From the NCBI RefSeq assembly GCF_964340395.1, contig NC_135553.1:9772501-9836500 (forward strand): a stretch of 64,000 bases of DNA. The letters are read 5' to 3'. The notes under the pieces were generated by a model. That model had not been told where the DNA came from. It saw nothing but the letters and a program-made list of their open reading frames with translations, and searched no databases. Made by a program: the position numbers and the translations under genes. This DNA comes from Glandiceps talaboti. Its lineage: Eukaryota > Hemichordata > Enteropneusta > Spengelidae. This document shows, piece after piece, positions 34,301-45,826 of this stretch. The stretch's first letter is position 1. Each line of letters opens with the position of its first letter.

Positions 34301-34516
34301 TCTTCACTTAGAGCGAAGTAAAGCTCTTGGAATAAGGCTGCTGTAGTGACTATGTACTTAGCTGGACACGATAACTGGTCTTTTGCCAGCCTCTACTATT
34401 TTATTCTTTTTTACAGATCCTGGTGATCCTTAGTGAACACTAACTATGTGTATTATCTGCACGGTGCTCCAGACATTGGAGGAAATTACCTGTACTGAAC
34501 TGAACTGAACTGAACA
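31391..34516 (+). mobile_element. Decayed LINE with (CTGAA)n tail and internal duplication
   Basis: The RT-bearing non-LTR element abuts segment A and ends in about four CTGAA units (34493-34516). The first 365 bp (31391-31755) are repeated almost identically at 32238-32598, separated by 480 bp of unrelated sequence. Clade not assigned. Confidence 0.78.
32268..34345 (+). pseudogene. LINE reverse transcriptase, several frameshifts and stops
   Basis: In order: NGKAADHQGLSAEHL (near 32349), PIYKK...YRRITITSIIGKLAEK, FIDASKAFDVVWHDSLLRKL (motif A), GVRQGGVWSPAAYKCFLNPLL (motif B), frame change near 33030, ALADDVTLLANN (motif C), stop near 33263, IPRLMYGLEVL, then after a stop at 33888 a zinc-finger-like CPLCETDIETREHFILHC near 34035-34090. 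At least three lesions, so inactive. A second fragment of the first 70 codons is at 31469-31690. Confidence 0.82.
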
Positions 34517-34945
34517 AGGCGTGCACTCGGAATTGTATGAAGTTGGACCCGGGTGATATTTCCATTTTTATGAAGCTGGTATCCACGATCATGTTTATAT
34601 GTCTTAAGTCGGGAAGGATTCCAACAACCTACCGAAACCAAGTACACCAAAACGTCAGCAATTTCCAACGTTGGTAACTTTTTGAGGCCATCATCCCACT
34701 GTGTTAATTTGTATGGATCGGATAGTGCTACTTTTCGTCCGTCAAGAGACGCAGTTCTCTGTTCCTTGAGAGATATTTCAAAGTCATCACTCTTAATTGC
34801 TCTCACGTTCAATTCGATGGTCAATACTGCAAGTTCGACGAGTTGTGCCTTAGTACCTTTACCGCAAGTTATTACGTGTTTTTAGATAGTTTCGTAGTTC
34901 GGGAACTTTCATTTTCCTGACGTCGTCAGTCATAACTGCCGCCAT
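34500..34945 (-). pseudogene. SAP-domain N-terminal fragment (SAP/YqaJ-type selfish gene)
   Basis: The minus strand from an ATG at 34945 reads MAAVMTDDVRKMKVPELRNY, a frameshift/stop near 34862, then CGKGTKAQLVELAVL. Together these match a SAP (DNA-binding helix-extension-helix) motif: VPELRxYLxxR...GxKxxLVELA. The continuation to about 34510 (SRLKTYKHDRGYQLHKNG) resembles the N-terminal region of invertebrate multi-domain proteins that carry SAP and YqaJ domains. The fragment is short and frameshifted. Family identification is from memory of these motifs. Confidence 0.55.
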
Positions 34946-35047
34946 TATCAATCTGTCTGTGAAGTCAAATTAACTCCAAAACGTGTGCCCTCTAGTGTTT
35001 AAAATAGATAGTTTCCGGTATAGCCATGACAACCCGGGAATGGGTAA

Positions 35048-35321
35048 TTCAAAGTCAATTCTATCGAAAGTTACCGAATATCCTTTAAAAATTACTTATT
35101 CATCAATCATAAATATATCATTTTCATTTTTGGTAGATACATGATATTATAGGATACAGATTTTTCGTTTCGAGTGTTTTTGTGTTGTAGTGTTTGGTTA
35201 GTACATCTGCCCCGGAAATTCACATACCATGTAAATATCATGTAAGTTAAAAGCTGACACGCGAGAAATATTTCAAAAAGTTGCAAGAGGACGGAACTGA
35301 ACGTGTCACTGAGTATCTCAT
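35048..35321 (+). repeat. Extra copy of the pre-exon-1 sequence, upstream of gene B
   Basis: Matches 35922-36175 ('gaatatcctttaaaa', 'gtgttgtagtgtttggttag', 'gcaagaggacggaactgaacgtgtcac') and the regions just before exon 1 of A and C. It ends abruptly at 35321, without an exon 1. Confidence 0.85.
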
Positions 35322-35525
35322 ATATTTATTTCTAGCAACTCTTTTGAATGTATTAATGTATATATCAATGTATATATGTAACTGCTGTAATTGGAATTGT
35401 CAGTGATGAAATATATATTACATGAATATTACTGCTATTTGTCTTTCTCTTTCAATACATACATTATAACATTTGTCAGTTGGCTTACCAGGGCGCAGGT
35501 GACAACTTTCACTATTTACAAACAC

Positions 35526-35922
35526 TTACTGGCATTCTCTCATAAGACGGGGTACAACATATTGATTGTAAAATGTCAACAGTTGTGGAAGGGCACTTTC
35601 CCAGTACTCGTCATCAAAATAAATTCTTTCCACTGAAATTCCCTTTAAAGTAAAACATAAAAAATCACACCATTTCCGATTGACACAAGCCAGTTGTACC
35701 TGAATTTGTGCATACCACACTGACTTCCTATTCAGTTTCACATCACCATTAGAACCAGCATACACATGGGGGTAAGATGGATCTCTAGCAGCATCCAGTG
35801 GAGTGTTATGTCTATGTTTGTGACATGCTTTACACTCGCATAAACCACCACCACAGCACTGACATGAGACATCACCATCTGGACTGCCACTGATCAGTGG
35901 ATATTTCTCATTGACACATAGA
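35526..35922 (-). pseudogene. YqaJ-like exonuclease (viral recombinase) domain fragment
   Basis: The minus-strand frame is open from about 35922 to a stop at 35526. It reads PLISGSPDGDVSCQCCGGGL, CECKACHKHRH..P, then VWYAQIQVQLACVNRKWCDF, KGISVERIYFDDEYW. This order (SPDG, E-x-K, YxQxQxQ..., CDFxxxT, VERIxFDxxYW) is that of the PD-(D/E)xK YqaJ exonuclease fold. The fragment lies between two direct copies of the gene B promoter region. It has no start codon and is probably a relic. Confidence 0.65.
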
Positions 35923-36185
35923 CCGAATATCCTTTAAAAAATTACTTATTCATCGATCATAAATATATTATTTTCATTTTTGGTAGATACATGATATTAT
36001 AGGATACAGATTTTTCGCTTCGGGTGTTTTTGTGTTGTAGTGTTTGGTTAGTACATCTGCCCCGGAAATTCACATACTATGTAAATATCATGTAAGTTAA
36101 AAGCTGACACACGAGAAAAATTTCAAAAAGTTGCAAGAGGACGGAACTGAACGTGTCACCGAGCATTCGAACGATCTGGGCAAAA
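35922..36185 (+). promoter_or_regulatory. Conserved region upstream of gene B (candidate promoter/5' UTR)
   Basis: The last 250 bp before exon 1 are shared by A (about 16750-17017), B and C (about 55000-55286). Shared blocks include 'gtgttgtagtgtttggttagtacatctgc' and 'catgtaagttaaaagctg.cac'. No clear TATA box. The function is inferred from position and conservation only. Confidence 0.4.
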
Positions 36186-36530
36186 ATGATGGCGTGGCTA
36201 AGTGTATTCGTGTTGTGTGTAGGCATGGCTATGAGCGTCTCTGCTTTAAAGGATGAAGTAAAGAAAAGGGAAACAAGATCACTCGAGGTAAGAGGTATCT
36301 TTAATTTCCTTTACTTTCAATGCAGGTAATGCTAGCAGATACATTTACTGCTATTTCAGTATTCGTGTTACTTTTAGAAATAAATCTTTGTGGCTATGAT
36401 GAGTATAGTACTATATCATCATCACAGTCAACGTCAATACCATCATTGTCATCATAACTGTAACTATGGGTATTAAGTAGAATTTTTTGTTTCAAATTTT
36501 ACGATTCATCATATATTCTTGTATTACTCA

Positions 36531-36640
36531 CAGTCAGTCAGTCAGTCAGTCAGTCAGTCTGTGAGTCTGTCTGTCTGACAGACTGACTGACTGACTGACT
36601 GTCTGTCTGTCTGTCTTTCTGTCTGTCTGTCCGTTTCCCT
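36531..36640. repeat. Intron 1 (CAGT)n/(CTGT)n tract of gene B
   Basis: CAGT units, CTGT units, GACT units, then CTGT units, at the same intron position as 17292-17444. Confidence 0.9.
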
Positions 36641-39600
36641 GTCTGGTTGTATGCCTGTCTGTGTCACTACACTTAGGCAATCTAATATGTCTTACTCCAG
36701 ATATCTTCTTCACTTTCCCCTCTTCTGATTCTTTTTCACCTTGTCTCCTTATAAAACAGAAGCAGGTTAACCTGAAACAGAGCACTGTCTATCTCGATAA
36801 AATCTTACTGAAATTGTCAAATTTATCATCTGGTTCCACAAAAATGCTACAAAGATTGCTACATTTTACCTTTATCTTCTGACTAAGCTTAAGTATAATG
36901 TCTACATTTAATCCAATGGGATAATCGTTACAACTTACAGGTTATTTATGTGTTAATCACTTAACAAAAGGTTTAGATGTTATATGATTTGGCTATTATC
37001 TTCTTCGATAATGGTAGCTCATACAGTGTAAGAGTTTTAGCTATATGATAAAATGTAACAATTTATGAAAGGTCTTTTTTGCAGTATAAGAGTTTTAGCC
37101 CGATGATAAAACGTAACAATTTATTTTGGGTTTTTTTGTTGTGTCATACAATGAAATGAACTATTAACAGTGTAAGATTTTTGTCGTACCAGGTGATAAA
37201 ATGTAGCAATGTTGGTAAGATTTTTGCCGACCCAGATGAGGTTCTATTTCATATTAAAGCCAAAAAGGAGACTTGTTTCTCGTCAACGCGTCGGCCTTTT
37301 TTGTGTTTGTCCAGCCCATGCAGTCTGCAGATCCGTGGGGAAACACAAAAATAACCCTCTCCAATTCAGTGAAGACAACTGCAGAGCCAATCATGAACAA
37401 GCAAATGACATCTGCTCGCATACACACAAGTAGTAAATAAAAAGAACAGTAACTGCCATAAACAGTAAACTGAGTGACAGGTTTGTTGAGAATTAAAAAA
37501 AATAGCGTGGTCGCACCATTTTAGACAAACTGTCCTGACCAGAAACAATTTTTTTTTCGGCCTAACTGGTTACTGCTGTGAATATGAAGTGCCAAGTAAC
37601 TCATGTTACAGCCCCGTTTGAAAGTTACCGTTCAGTGGCTCTGTTTGAGACAAACGCGCAGAAACATTATGCGACACGTTTGAGTCGTGAATGGATGAAG
37701 AAAGAACTTCAGGTTTAGAACGAAAACAAGTTTATGTGAAGATTGTCGAGAATGTATAAATATTGAAACTGACTCAGTCACAATACTTGGATGACGTTAT
37801 GATGTATGACAAGATGAAAAGTAGTTGGGCATCCATTTATATAAGATAACAATGACACCGACGGCTGTTTCTGTGACGATGACGACGACGACGATGATGA
37901 CGACAACAACAACGACAACGATTATGATGATAGCTATGAAAACGGCAGTGATTATAAGGTATCGAGAAGGAAGTCATGAAAGACATTCTTGTTATTTCGT
38001 GTTCTCAGTGTTTGCCATGTGCAGATTAATATCACTCCGCTTTTTGAAAAAAAAATTTCTTTTTCCCAGTTACCATTTGTTTCAGTAAAAGAGGTTGCAA
38101 AAATCATTAATACCGCCAAGGCTGAAGTCTCTCGAGGGAAAAGGAATACCGAGCCATTCCCTAATGGTAAGTATCCTTCAATGATGTAAAATATTTTTGT
38201 TTAAGAGAGATTAGTAGACATTCAGATTGGCCAGGGGGTGGGGGGTGGGGTGGCTGGCCGAATATGTAACAACTCACATGATACAACACTTACACCAAGA
38301 AAGAAATGTTTTGTTTCTCATCCTACGGAAGATTCAAAAGGGATGCGGTGGTGCGTTTGCACACTATTTTCAAACTGCATGGATTCTATGTATAGAAATC
38401 TCCATAAAAACATGGTCATTTTATGAGAATGACGATAAAGCTCTATATCACTGTAAGACTTATTTTGTGCTTCTTACAGTATGATACCATATGCATGAGT
38501 TATTACTGCTTTGCCATGGTAACCAATTTGACAGGAATACATTCCTTCTTTTTCTTTCTCCATGTAAGTGTAAGCTTGAGGTGTAAGGCTCCAATGGTTC
38601 CTAACAATCAGAATTAGGTGCAAATTTCTTTTAATATATTATATCAAGTGTGAACAGTGCATGTCAATAGTAATGTAATCCATCAGACACATTCACAGGT
38701 GCTTGTAAATGGGTAATTCATTCAAGAAAAACACCCTGATATGCAAATTGTGTTTACTTAGAATGCCACAAAAACACCAGAATTGCAAAATATATTGATT
38801 ACTAATGATTTATGTATGTACCAGAAATGGAAACACAACTGGTGATGACATCTGCCAACAACAAGTTTAACCTATTCTGCTATATACAAATTTAAGACAG
38901 TGATAGATTCGGTCTAATGAAAAAATAAATGATAAGATATAGATACATAAAACCTGCACCTGTAGATTTGCTAAATTATTTGATTTCTATTCTTTTATTT
39001 TAGCTCCTACGCTTTTTTATCTTGCTATCACCTCCTGCCATTCTCTAATATTTGGTATAATTGATGGTTCAAAGACTGATACATCGCAAGCAGTATATGA
39101 AGGTGGGACCATGAATATATTTGCCTACTTGCAAGGCAACCAACCAAGTGTACCAGAAGTGACAACAGTTTACCAAAGTTATCCGGGGTATCCAGGGTAT
39201 CCATCGTTTTTTACGGTATTTACTGGTTATGATCCATGTGACGTAGTGGTGCTAAATGTGACCCTGGCGAACATCGATCTCTCTTTTGAGACTAGGGGTA
39301 CATTTGAACATCAAATCGGCAAGTATTGTCTTTTCTACATTTAGGCTCATGTCTGGACTTGCTACCCCGAACGTTTTAATACTCAGAATTTCGTGACAAG
39401 CTCAACAAACACATATTGTATGTTAAGTCGTCAAAACGTCTGCACTGGTTTCTGTTTCTCTAGGTGATAAAAAATAGATTAAAATTGCGAGAATGAATGT
39501 TTATGGACTGTAGGTTTTTCACAGACTTCTCCTCAGTGTGACACGTGACATTAACCCATTGCAGTACATCCATGATGACGAGACGTCGCCGAAAGGTTTG

Positions 39601-40511
39601 GGATTCGCTTCCAAGAGATGTTTCGACTCTACGAGTATGAATTTCATTAGTTAAAACTATATTTGAAATGTTATCGGTATCTTAATTTCAATCTACTTGT
39701 CATTCGTCATTTTGTCAATTTTTTTTGCTAAAAAGGCAAGACTAGGTGTAAATAAAAAGTTGTCTGGCAGAGCTATAGAAAAATTTGGTCTAGAACAAAA
39801 GAATGATACGATCACACTAATGTGGGGACAGGGGATTGAATCCCTGGCCTTAAACTTTAAAAGATAATCAATGGATAACCACGACAATGCATGGGTTATC
39901 GCACTACAGCAATAAATTCAATAATCTTAATATAGAACGGAAGAGCGTCTGGTTGGTTGGTTGGTTATATTCAAAGTTTATGTATAAAAAGAAAAATGAT
40001 TCTGTAAACATTCAATGACATATCTATGTTATATTTTAGTCAATTAATAGTGTGGAAAAAAATCTTCTCTTAACACGGCCCTACATCTGTCCAACCACAG
40101 GTTGTCCATGTGATGAAGGCGATGGTTATGGTGATCCCCACTATATAGAATTTGATGGGGATAAAGTAGATGGTATTGAGGGGCATTGCGATTATGTTCT
40201 GGCAGAAGACTGCGTAGATCACACTTTTAAAGTCTTAGTCAAGCAAGCCCGTTTGAGTAATGGCCGCCCGGGGAGTAGAATACAGGCAGTCAAAGTTGAA
40301 ACTGATGATCATGTTATCAAAATCAATGAAAATCATGCCACTAAGGTAAGATTGTCCGGACATTACATCAGAACATGACGAAGTCGGTGAAAAAACAGCT
40401 ATATTAAATTAAAGTGTCTCCCCTTTTACGCCTAAACTGTTCAAATAACACGTAGCAGGGAAGCACAGGAAAAGTGATATCCTATGTGATTAGTCACTGG
40501 TACATTCATCC

Positions 40512-40565
40512 TGAGTGAGTGAGTGAGTGAGTGAGTGAGTGAGTGAGTGAGTGAGTGAGTGTGTG

Positions 40566-40597
<32 letters not shown>

Positions 40598-40600
40598 TGC

Positions 40601-40633
<33 letters not shown>
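40512..40633. repeat. (GAGT)n(GT)n(GTGC)n(GT)n microsatellite, intron 5 of gene B
   Basis: GAGT units followed by GT, CGTG and GT units. It sits at the site where gene A has its LINE-containing insertion. Copy A has only 'gagtgcgtgatgg' (24661-24673). Confidence 0.93.
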
Positions 40634-40636
<3 letters not shown>

Positions 40637-41469
40637 TGGGTGTTAAAATGGTTTTATGGATGAGAAATTAGTATTTTTATCTTTCATTTATAATAAATCT
40701 AACAACAGTAATTTAACTTTCTACTTGAAATAAGTCAAATGTGACAAAAAACACAGACCAAGTCTGTGTAACTCGTTACTATGAACATATTACATGCAAT
40801 ATTGCTTACAATTACAAGTTATCATACAAAGCTATATACATGATGATGCTTTTTAAGCTCTAATGATATGTATTTATTCACAGAGATGTATCTAAGATAA
40901 ATTTACGGTAACGTTGAAACAAATTAATTATAGAAAAATGACAGGTCCTGAGGTAAGATTAAGTAATTGCACGGCTAGTGATTACTTGTGCTTACCCAGT
41001 TTGTTTACAAATAACTTTCTTGTGTACAAATCTTCCACTCATGTACTTTTGTTTTAGTTGCTGCATATATGTTGGGTTTTTTCAAATAGAAAAACACAGC
41101 AAAGTCATTTTATTAAAATAAAGACCCACATTGCCACTTCAAATTATGGTTTAACTTTATTTGAAAAGGTCGATCAAGAAACCTTGAACGGAATGTTCTT
41201 AGTAACAACTGACTTCAGAGTTGTTGTCGTCCGTATACCAAACGTCATCGCTCTTGTAGCCCGAATAGATGACAGCATGTTCGTAGAGTTGGATCCCGGC
41301 TTCGTTGCAAAAGTGGGTGTGAAGAATAACGTATACAGGGGGAAAGTGTGTGGTATCCTTGGCAACAATGATGGTGACCCGAACAATGACATGATGTTAC
41401 CTGATGGTACCATCGCACGCACATTAGAAGAATTTGTGGACGCCTATACCGTTCAGAATAGGTAAGAAA

Positions 41470-41868
41470 TATATTCTCTTGTAAGGGGCGACATCAATAG
41501 TTAAATGTAGGGTAAAAAGTAAATTCTTTTAGTTGGGGGTTGGGGTGCGGTGGGGGGGGGTTGACCCATTTTAGTTCTCACCCTGCAAAAGCTATGTTAC
41601 TTTCAATGGAATCTCTTTTGTACTCCTAAATACAATGTTGTCAAATGGAAGAAATGGAAGAATTTTCGCTATGGTAAAAGCATGGCTCTATCATACATTA
41701 AAGTGTCAAGAGCTATTTTTCCTCACTGCATACTGGTGTTGTATTCACAGTACTATATACTGATATGTACTATTTCGAAAGGCATACGTTCCCGTGAAAT
41801 TAACAACTTCATATTGTTTATACCAATTACATGCTATTTACCACCATGGAAATCAAGCTACGGCATAC
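41470..41868 (+). repeat. Dispersed repeat, B copy of 25450-25846
   Basis: Colinear with A; same G-rich segment ('gttgggggttggggtgcgg'). Inherited by segmental duplication. Confidence 0.6.
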
Positions 41869-41871
41869 TAA

Positions 41872-43326
41872 GGGACCGGTCAGTTTCTTCGGCCGGGGGA
41901 GGGGGGGCGATGGATTTCTAGGGGTCACCCTATTTTTGAAACTGGCAGTGGGGGTGGGGGGTCATGCTGTTTTGAAAATTGTGGATAGGGGGGGTCTGTG
42001 TTTTAGATTGTAATGGAACAAAAAAAATCATTTTCATCACAATCAATGCTTCACTTATATTGCACTTTGGGACAAAAGTGAACTTGAAGGTTTCGTAATG
42101 GTAATCTTCATAGATAGTTTATAAAAGAAGTTAATCTAAATTGTTCTACTCGTCAGTATGAACTTGTCAGAAGGGATTAATACAATTACTATTTTGGACA
42201 CTACATGTTATTGACACTAAAAATCACTACATCTAATCAGATTCCAGTTTCTATTATACACTAGGTATGACCACCTAAAGTTCTCTAACATACCGGTTTG
42301 ACTTTGCTATACATGCAATATTAATACCCCTATACCAATGTTACGGGCCCATTTTTATGTGACATGGGAAACTCATTTAAAACTTACATTTACCTTAGCT
42401 TTTCGAAGTTTGGAAATATTATCTCAAAGGTTATATAATAACCTAAGCATTGCTTTAATAGAAGCAAAAAACTCCAGATCTGCCAGGGGAAAACCCCAAG
42501 GACTCCCTCACCCCCAGAGGCCACTCATGCATTCAACCAACAATCAGATGCACCAACAACCTTTTTACTATCATAGTGGTATAAAACATTTCTTAAATAT
42601 TTTCACCCTTTTCTAATTTGAGATGATAGTCTTTTAAAGATGTGAAATGTTTGCCAAGATAGTCTAAAATTACCTTAAACTCCAAAAAATCTCCCCTACC
42701 AATGATACTACCATTAGATGTGCTGACCTTTACTACATTTATATAATGATGCCATTCAGCTTTTTAAGAACATATTTCAACCCTATGCAAGTTATAAAGC
42801 ATAGTTTCTGATACTCGATGGTGCTGTCTTGTAAAGCAGGTTTAAGTTATTGCTTGAAAGGGTCTGAATAGCCTAAATATTGGCTTTAAGAGTAAAAATA
42901 CTCCAGGGCTTCTAGAGGGAGACCCCTCGGACCCCCACATCAGGTGGACATATCCCAGTCTCAAACACTTCCCCTCTTACTGCCAAGATGCTATTAAAGT
43001 AAATTTCAAAAGTATTTCAACCCTATGTAGTTGCTTTTTACATATTGGTGCTGTCTTGTAAAGCTTGGAAATTATTGTCTGAAAATGTTTGAATAGTCTC
43101 AAAATTGACAAAATTGAGACCGACCCCCATAACAGATGTACATATTCCCTTCTCAAGCTTCCCCCCTCCCTGTCACTGTCAAGATGCTATTAAACTCCTT
43201 TTGGAACATATTTACCCTGTGTAGTCAATAATTATATTTTGATTGTGCTAACCCGGGATCTTATAAAGTAGATGCAAGACAGTCAAGCCGTCCACACCGA
43301 GTCACGATCAAAAAAATACCGGTCCC
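41872..43326 (+). mobile_element. Harbinger-like element in intron 7 of gene B, both ends present
   Basis: Starts GGGACCGGTCAG and ends ATACCGGTCCC, flanked by TAA on both sides (41869-41871, 43327-43329). Compared with 10378-12236 it lacks about 175 bp of G/C-run sequence at one end, so the terminal repeat there is only about 8 bp. It sits at the same site as the element in A, so insertion preceded the A/B duplication. Confidence 0.75.
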
Positions 43327-44090
43327 TAAGATAAAGACAAACTAAAACTATTATTGCAGTGTGTGGATATAGACTATCAATGGATGTTGTAGTAAATACA
43401 CCCACTGGAAGTGGGAGACGTCTGAATGAAATAAACCACTGAAACATTCTGCAACTAGTCGCAGACACGCGGACGCCAATGTTTTGACCTCTGCATTTGA
43501 TGACGTCTGCATGGCGGCAAGTTAGTTTATTTTACAAAATGTCACAAGAAATCATATTCATGTAGTATGTGAAGCTTTCTATTGGTTTTTGCCTGGTTGA
43601 ATCTAACAAAACCGCTGAAGGGTAACGTGAAACGAGCTGTATGTTTTGGTTTGAAAAGGAATAGTGTTAAACAACATGCTTAATACGAACTGGTGGTTTC
43701 CATTTGTATTCACATACGGTCAGAATAATAATCTGAATCAGATTCATTTAGATACTTTATCGCCATATGTATAAAACAGATATATTGAAATATAACTCCA
43801 CGACCACTCCTTATAATTGAAGTAACAGAGAAAAAGGCAAGATTAAAAAATGCGGACAAAAGGGTGGGTATTAAGACAATTAAGATTATAGCGAAAATCA
43901 GGACTCATCAGGATTTGAGAGAGTTTGTGTCCTTTTACTGATTACAAGGTTTCAAAATAAGTCCCCATCCAACAAAATGAATATATTTGTTGCACTGCTG
44001 GTAGAAATCGTAAAGAATGTCGTTTTTATATGATTATGTTGTTTCTTTTGCATCCACAGCTGTGTAATATCAACAGTTACAGAAGACTAA

Positions 44091-44980
44091 TAAGGGACAT
44101 CTTGACAGAATCCACCGCACGATCAGGACAATGGCATCTACAAGAACTATACCAACGACGACACCGCGGCAATACCACGAATCAATGTTTTAAAATGTTA
44201 TTTTGGGTGACAATTTTGGTTATTTTGGGTTTTAATTTTTGGTTCATTATTGTCTGTTAATATCTTTCTTTCGTCATAAAAAAGAAGAGTTATATCACTG
44301 TACGTACAGGTTTACTTATATTTTGTAGACTTGTAAAGTTATTATGGAATCCTGTGACTTTCCACATGCTATGGGTAACTTATTAGTACACAACATCCAA
44401 CACTGAAGTATGATTTTTTTTTTTCATTTAACTTTCACCCATGACAGCCTTCCTCACTGTACAGGAGCAGATATTTGCTAGTAAATAATCACAGCTTAAC
44501 AAACATGCTAATAGTATGCATCGTATGGAGACAGCACTCTATGTTTTGGGAACAAGAGTAACAGTAATTGTAGGGTTAATGTATGTAGCCAGATAAATGC
44601 GTTTCAACTTCAATAAAAAATGGGTCATCAATGGTCTATGTTTGTCTTACGTTACTAACGGCTGTGTGCGAGAGAGGTTGGTAGAAATGTCCATGCATAT
44701 GATAACCATGATTTTTGAACATTGGATATTCTTACAGTGTCTGAGTAAGCGTGTGTGTGCGTGCGTGCGTGCGTGTGTGTGTGTGTGTCACTGATAATAG
44801 CACAGCAATTCAATAACAATAGATGAGCAACAATGGCGTCATACCTTGTAAAAAAGAAAGAAATTTCATAGATATGGTTTTTCAGTTTTCGCTGTATATC
44901 AATTAGTTGGTTGTGACAGACCGTTGATACTTATACAATGAATGCTTCTAACTTATTATGATTGGTTTCCTTTCCCTGCT
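44091..44980 (+). other. 3' flank of gene B
   Basis: Colinear with 28153-29440 apart from deletions. The alternative open frame of exon 8 continues to 44260. There is a (GT)/(GTGC) run at 44748-44788. No other gene. Confidence 0.5.
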
Positions 44981-44987
44981 GTGTCAT

Positions 44988-45595
44988 GTTGCGTTGTGTT
45001 GTGTTGTGTTGTGTTGTACTGTGTTGTGTTGTGTTGTGTTGTGCTGTGTTGTGTTGTGTTGTGTTGTGTTGTGTTGTGTTGTGTTGTGTTGCGCTGTGCT
45101 GTGTTGTTGTGTTGTGTTGTGTTGTGTTGTGTTGTGTTGTGCTGTGTTGTGTTGTGTTGTGTTGTGTTGTGTTGTGTTGGGTTTGGTTGGGTTGTGTTGT
45201 GTTGCATTGCATTGCATTGCGTTGTGCTGTGTTGAGCTGTGTTGTGTTGTGCTTTGCTGTGCTGCATTGCGCTGCACTGCACTAAACTGTATTGTGTTGT
45301 GTTGCATTTTATTGCGTCGTGTTGCACTGCACTGTGTTGTGCTGTTCTTGTGCTGTGCTGTTCTTGTGTTGTGTTGTGATGTGTTGTGTTGTGTTGTGTT
45401 GTGTTGTGCTGTGTTGTGTTGTGTATTGTGTTGTGTTGTGTTGTGTTGCGTTGCGTTGTATTGCGTCGTGTTGCACTGCACTGTGTTGTGTTGTGTTGTT
45501 CTTGTGCTGTGCTGTGCTGTGTTGTGTTGTGTTGTGTTGTATTGTATTGTGTTGTGTTGTGTTGTGTTGTGTTGTGTTGTGTTGTGTTGTGTTGT
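44988..45595 (+). repeat. TGTTG satellite, B copy (about 0.6 kb)
   Basis: Same pentanucleotide array as 29448-31135 but about one third as long and without the 700-bp internal duplication. The end ('gttgtggattg.ttgcttgcttg') matches exactly. Confidence 0.95.
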
Positions 45596-45826
45596 GGATT
45601 GCTTGCTTGCTTGTTTGTTTGCTTGTTTTAAGTTTATATGGTCTTGGGATTGGTGTTGTTATCATTGCATCGTATGAATGGAAGTGGTTGTTCTTTGTTA
45701 AGTTCTCTGTGTCTTAGCATCTCATCTCATAATGACATTAAGTTTTAAAATATGAAGAAGAAACCCTAGTCAAATACATAGAGGCATTAAATGTCCCACT
45801 TCCTCAGAAAACATTGTCTCCTTACT

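Larger units (their letters stand above)
36186..44090 (+). pseudogene. Gene B: paralogue of gene A with a nonsense codon in exon 6
   Basis: Exons: 36186-36287, 38070-38166, 39004-39322, 39525-39595, 40101-40345, 40884-40952, 41169-41461, 44060-44090 (1227 nt in total). Splice phases match gene A. The frame is open except for TAA at 40893-40895 (TCA in gene A), which would end the protein after about 281 residues and remove most of the VWD domain. Elsewhere it looks well kept: GDPHYIEFDGD, and CGILGNNDGDPNND with the family Cys that gene A lost. It may be a recent pseudogene, a truncated secreted protein, or a base error; apart from this codon I see no lesion. Confidence 0.68.
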
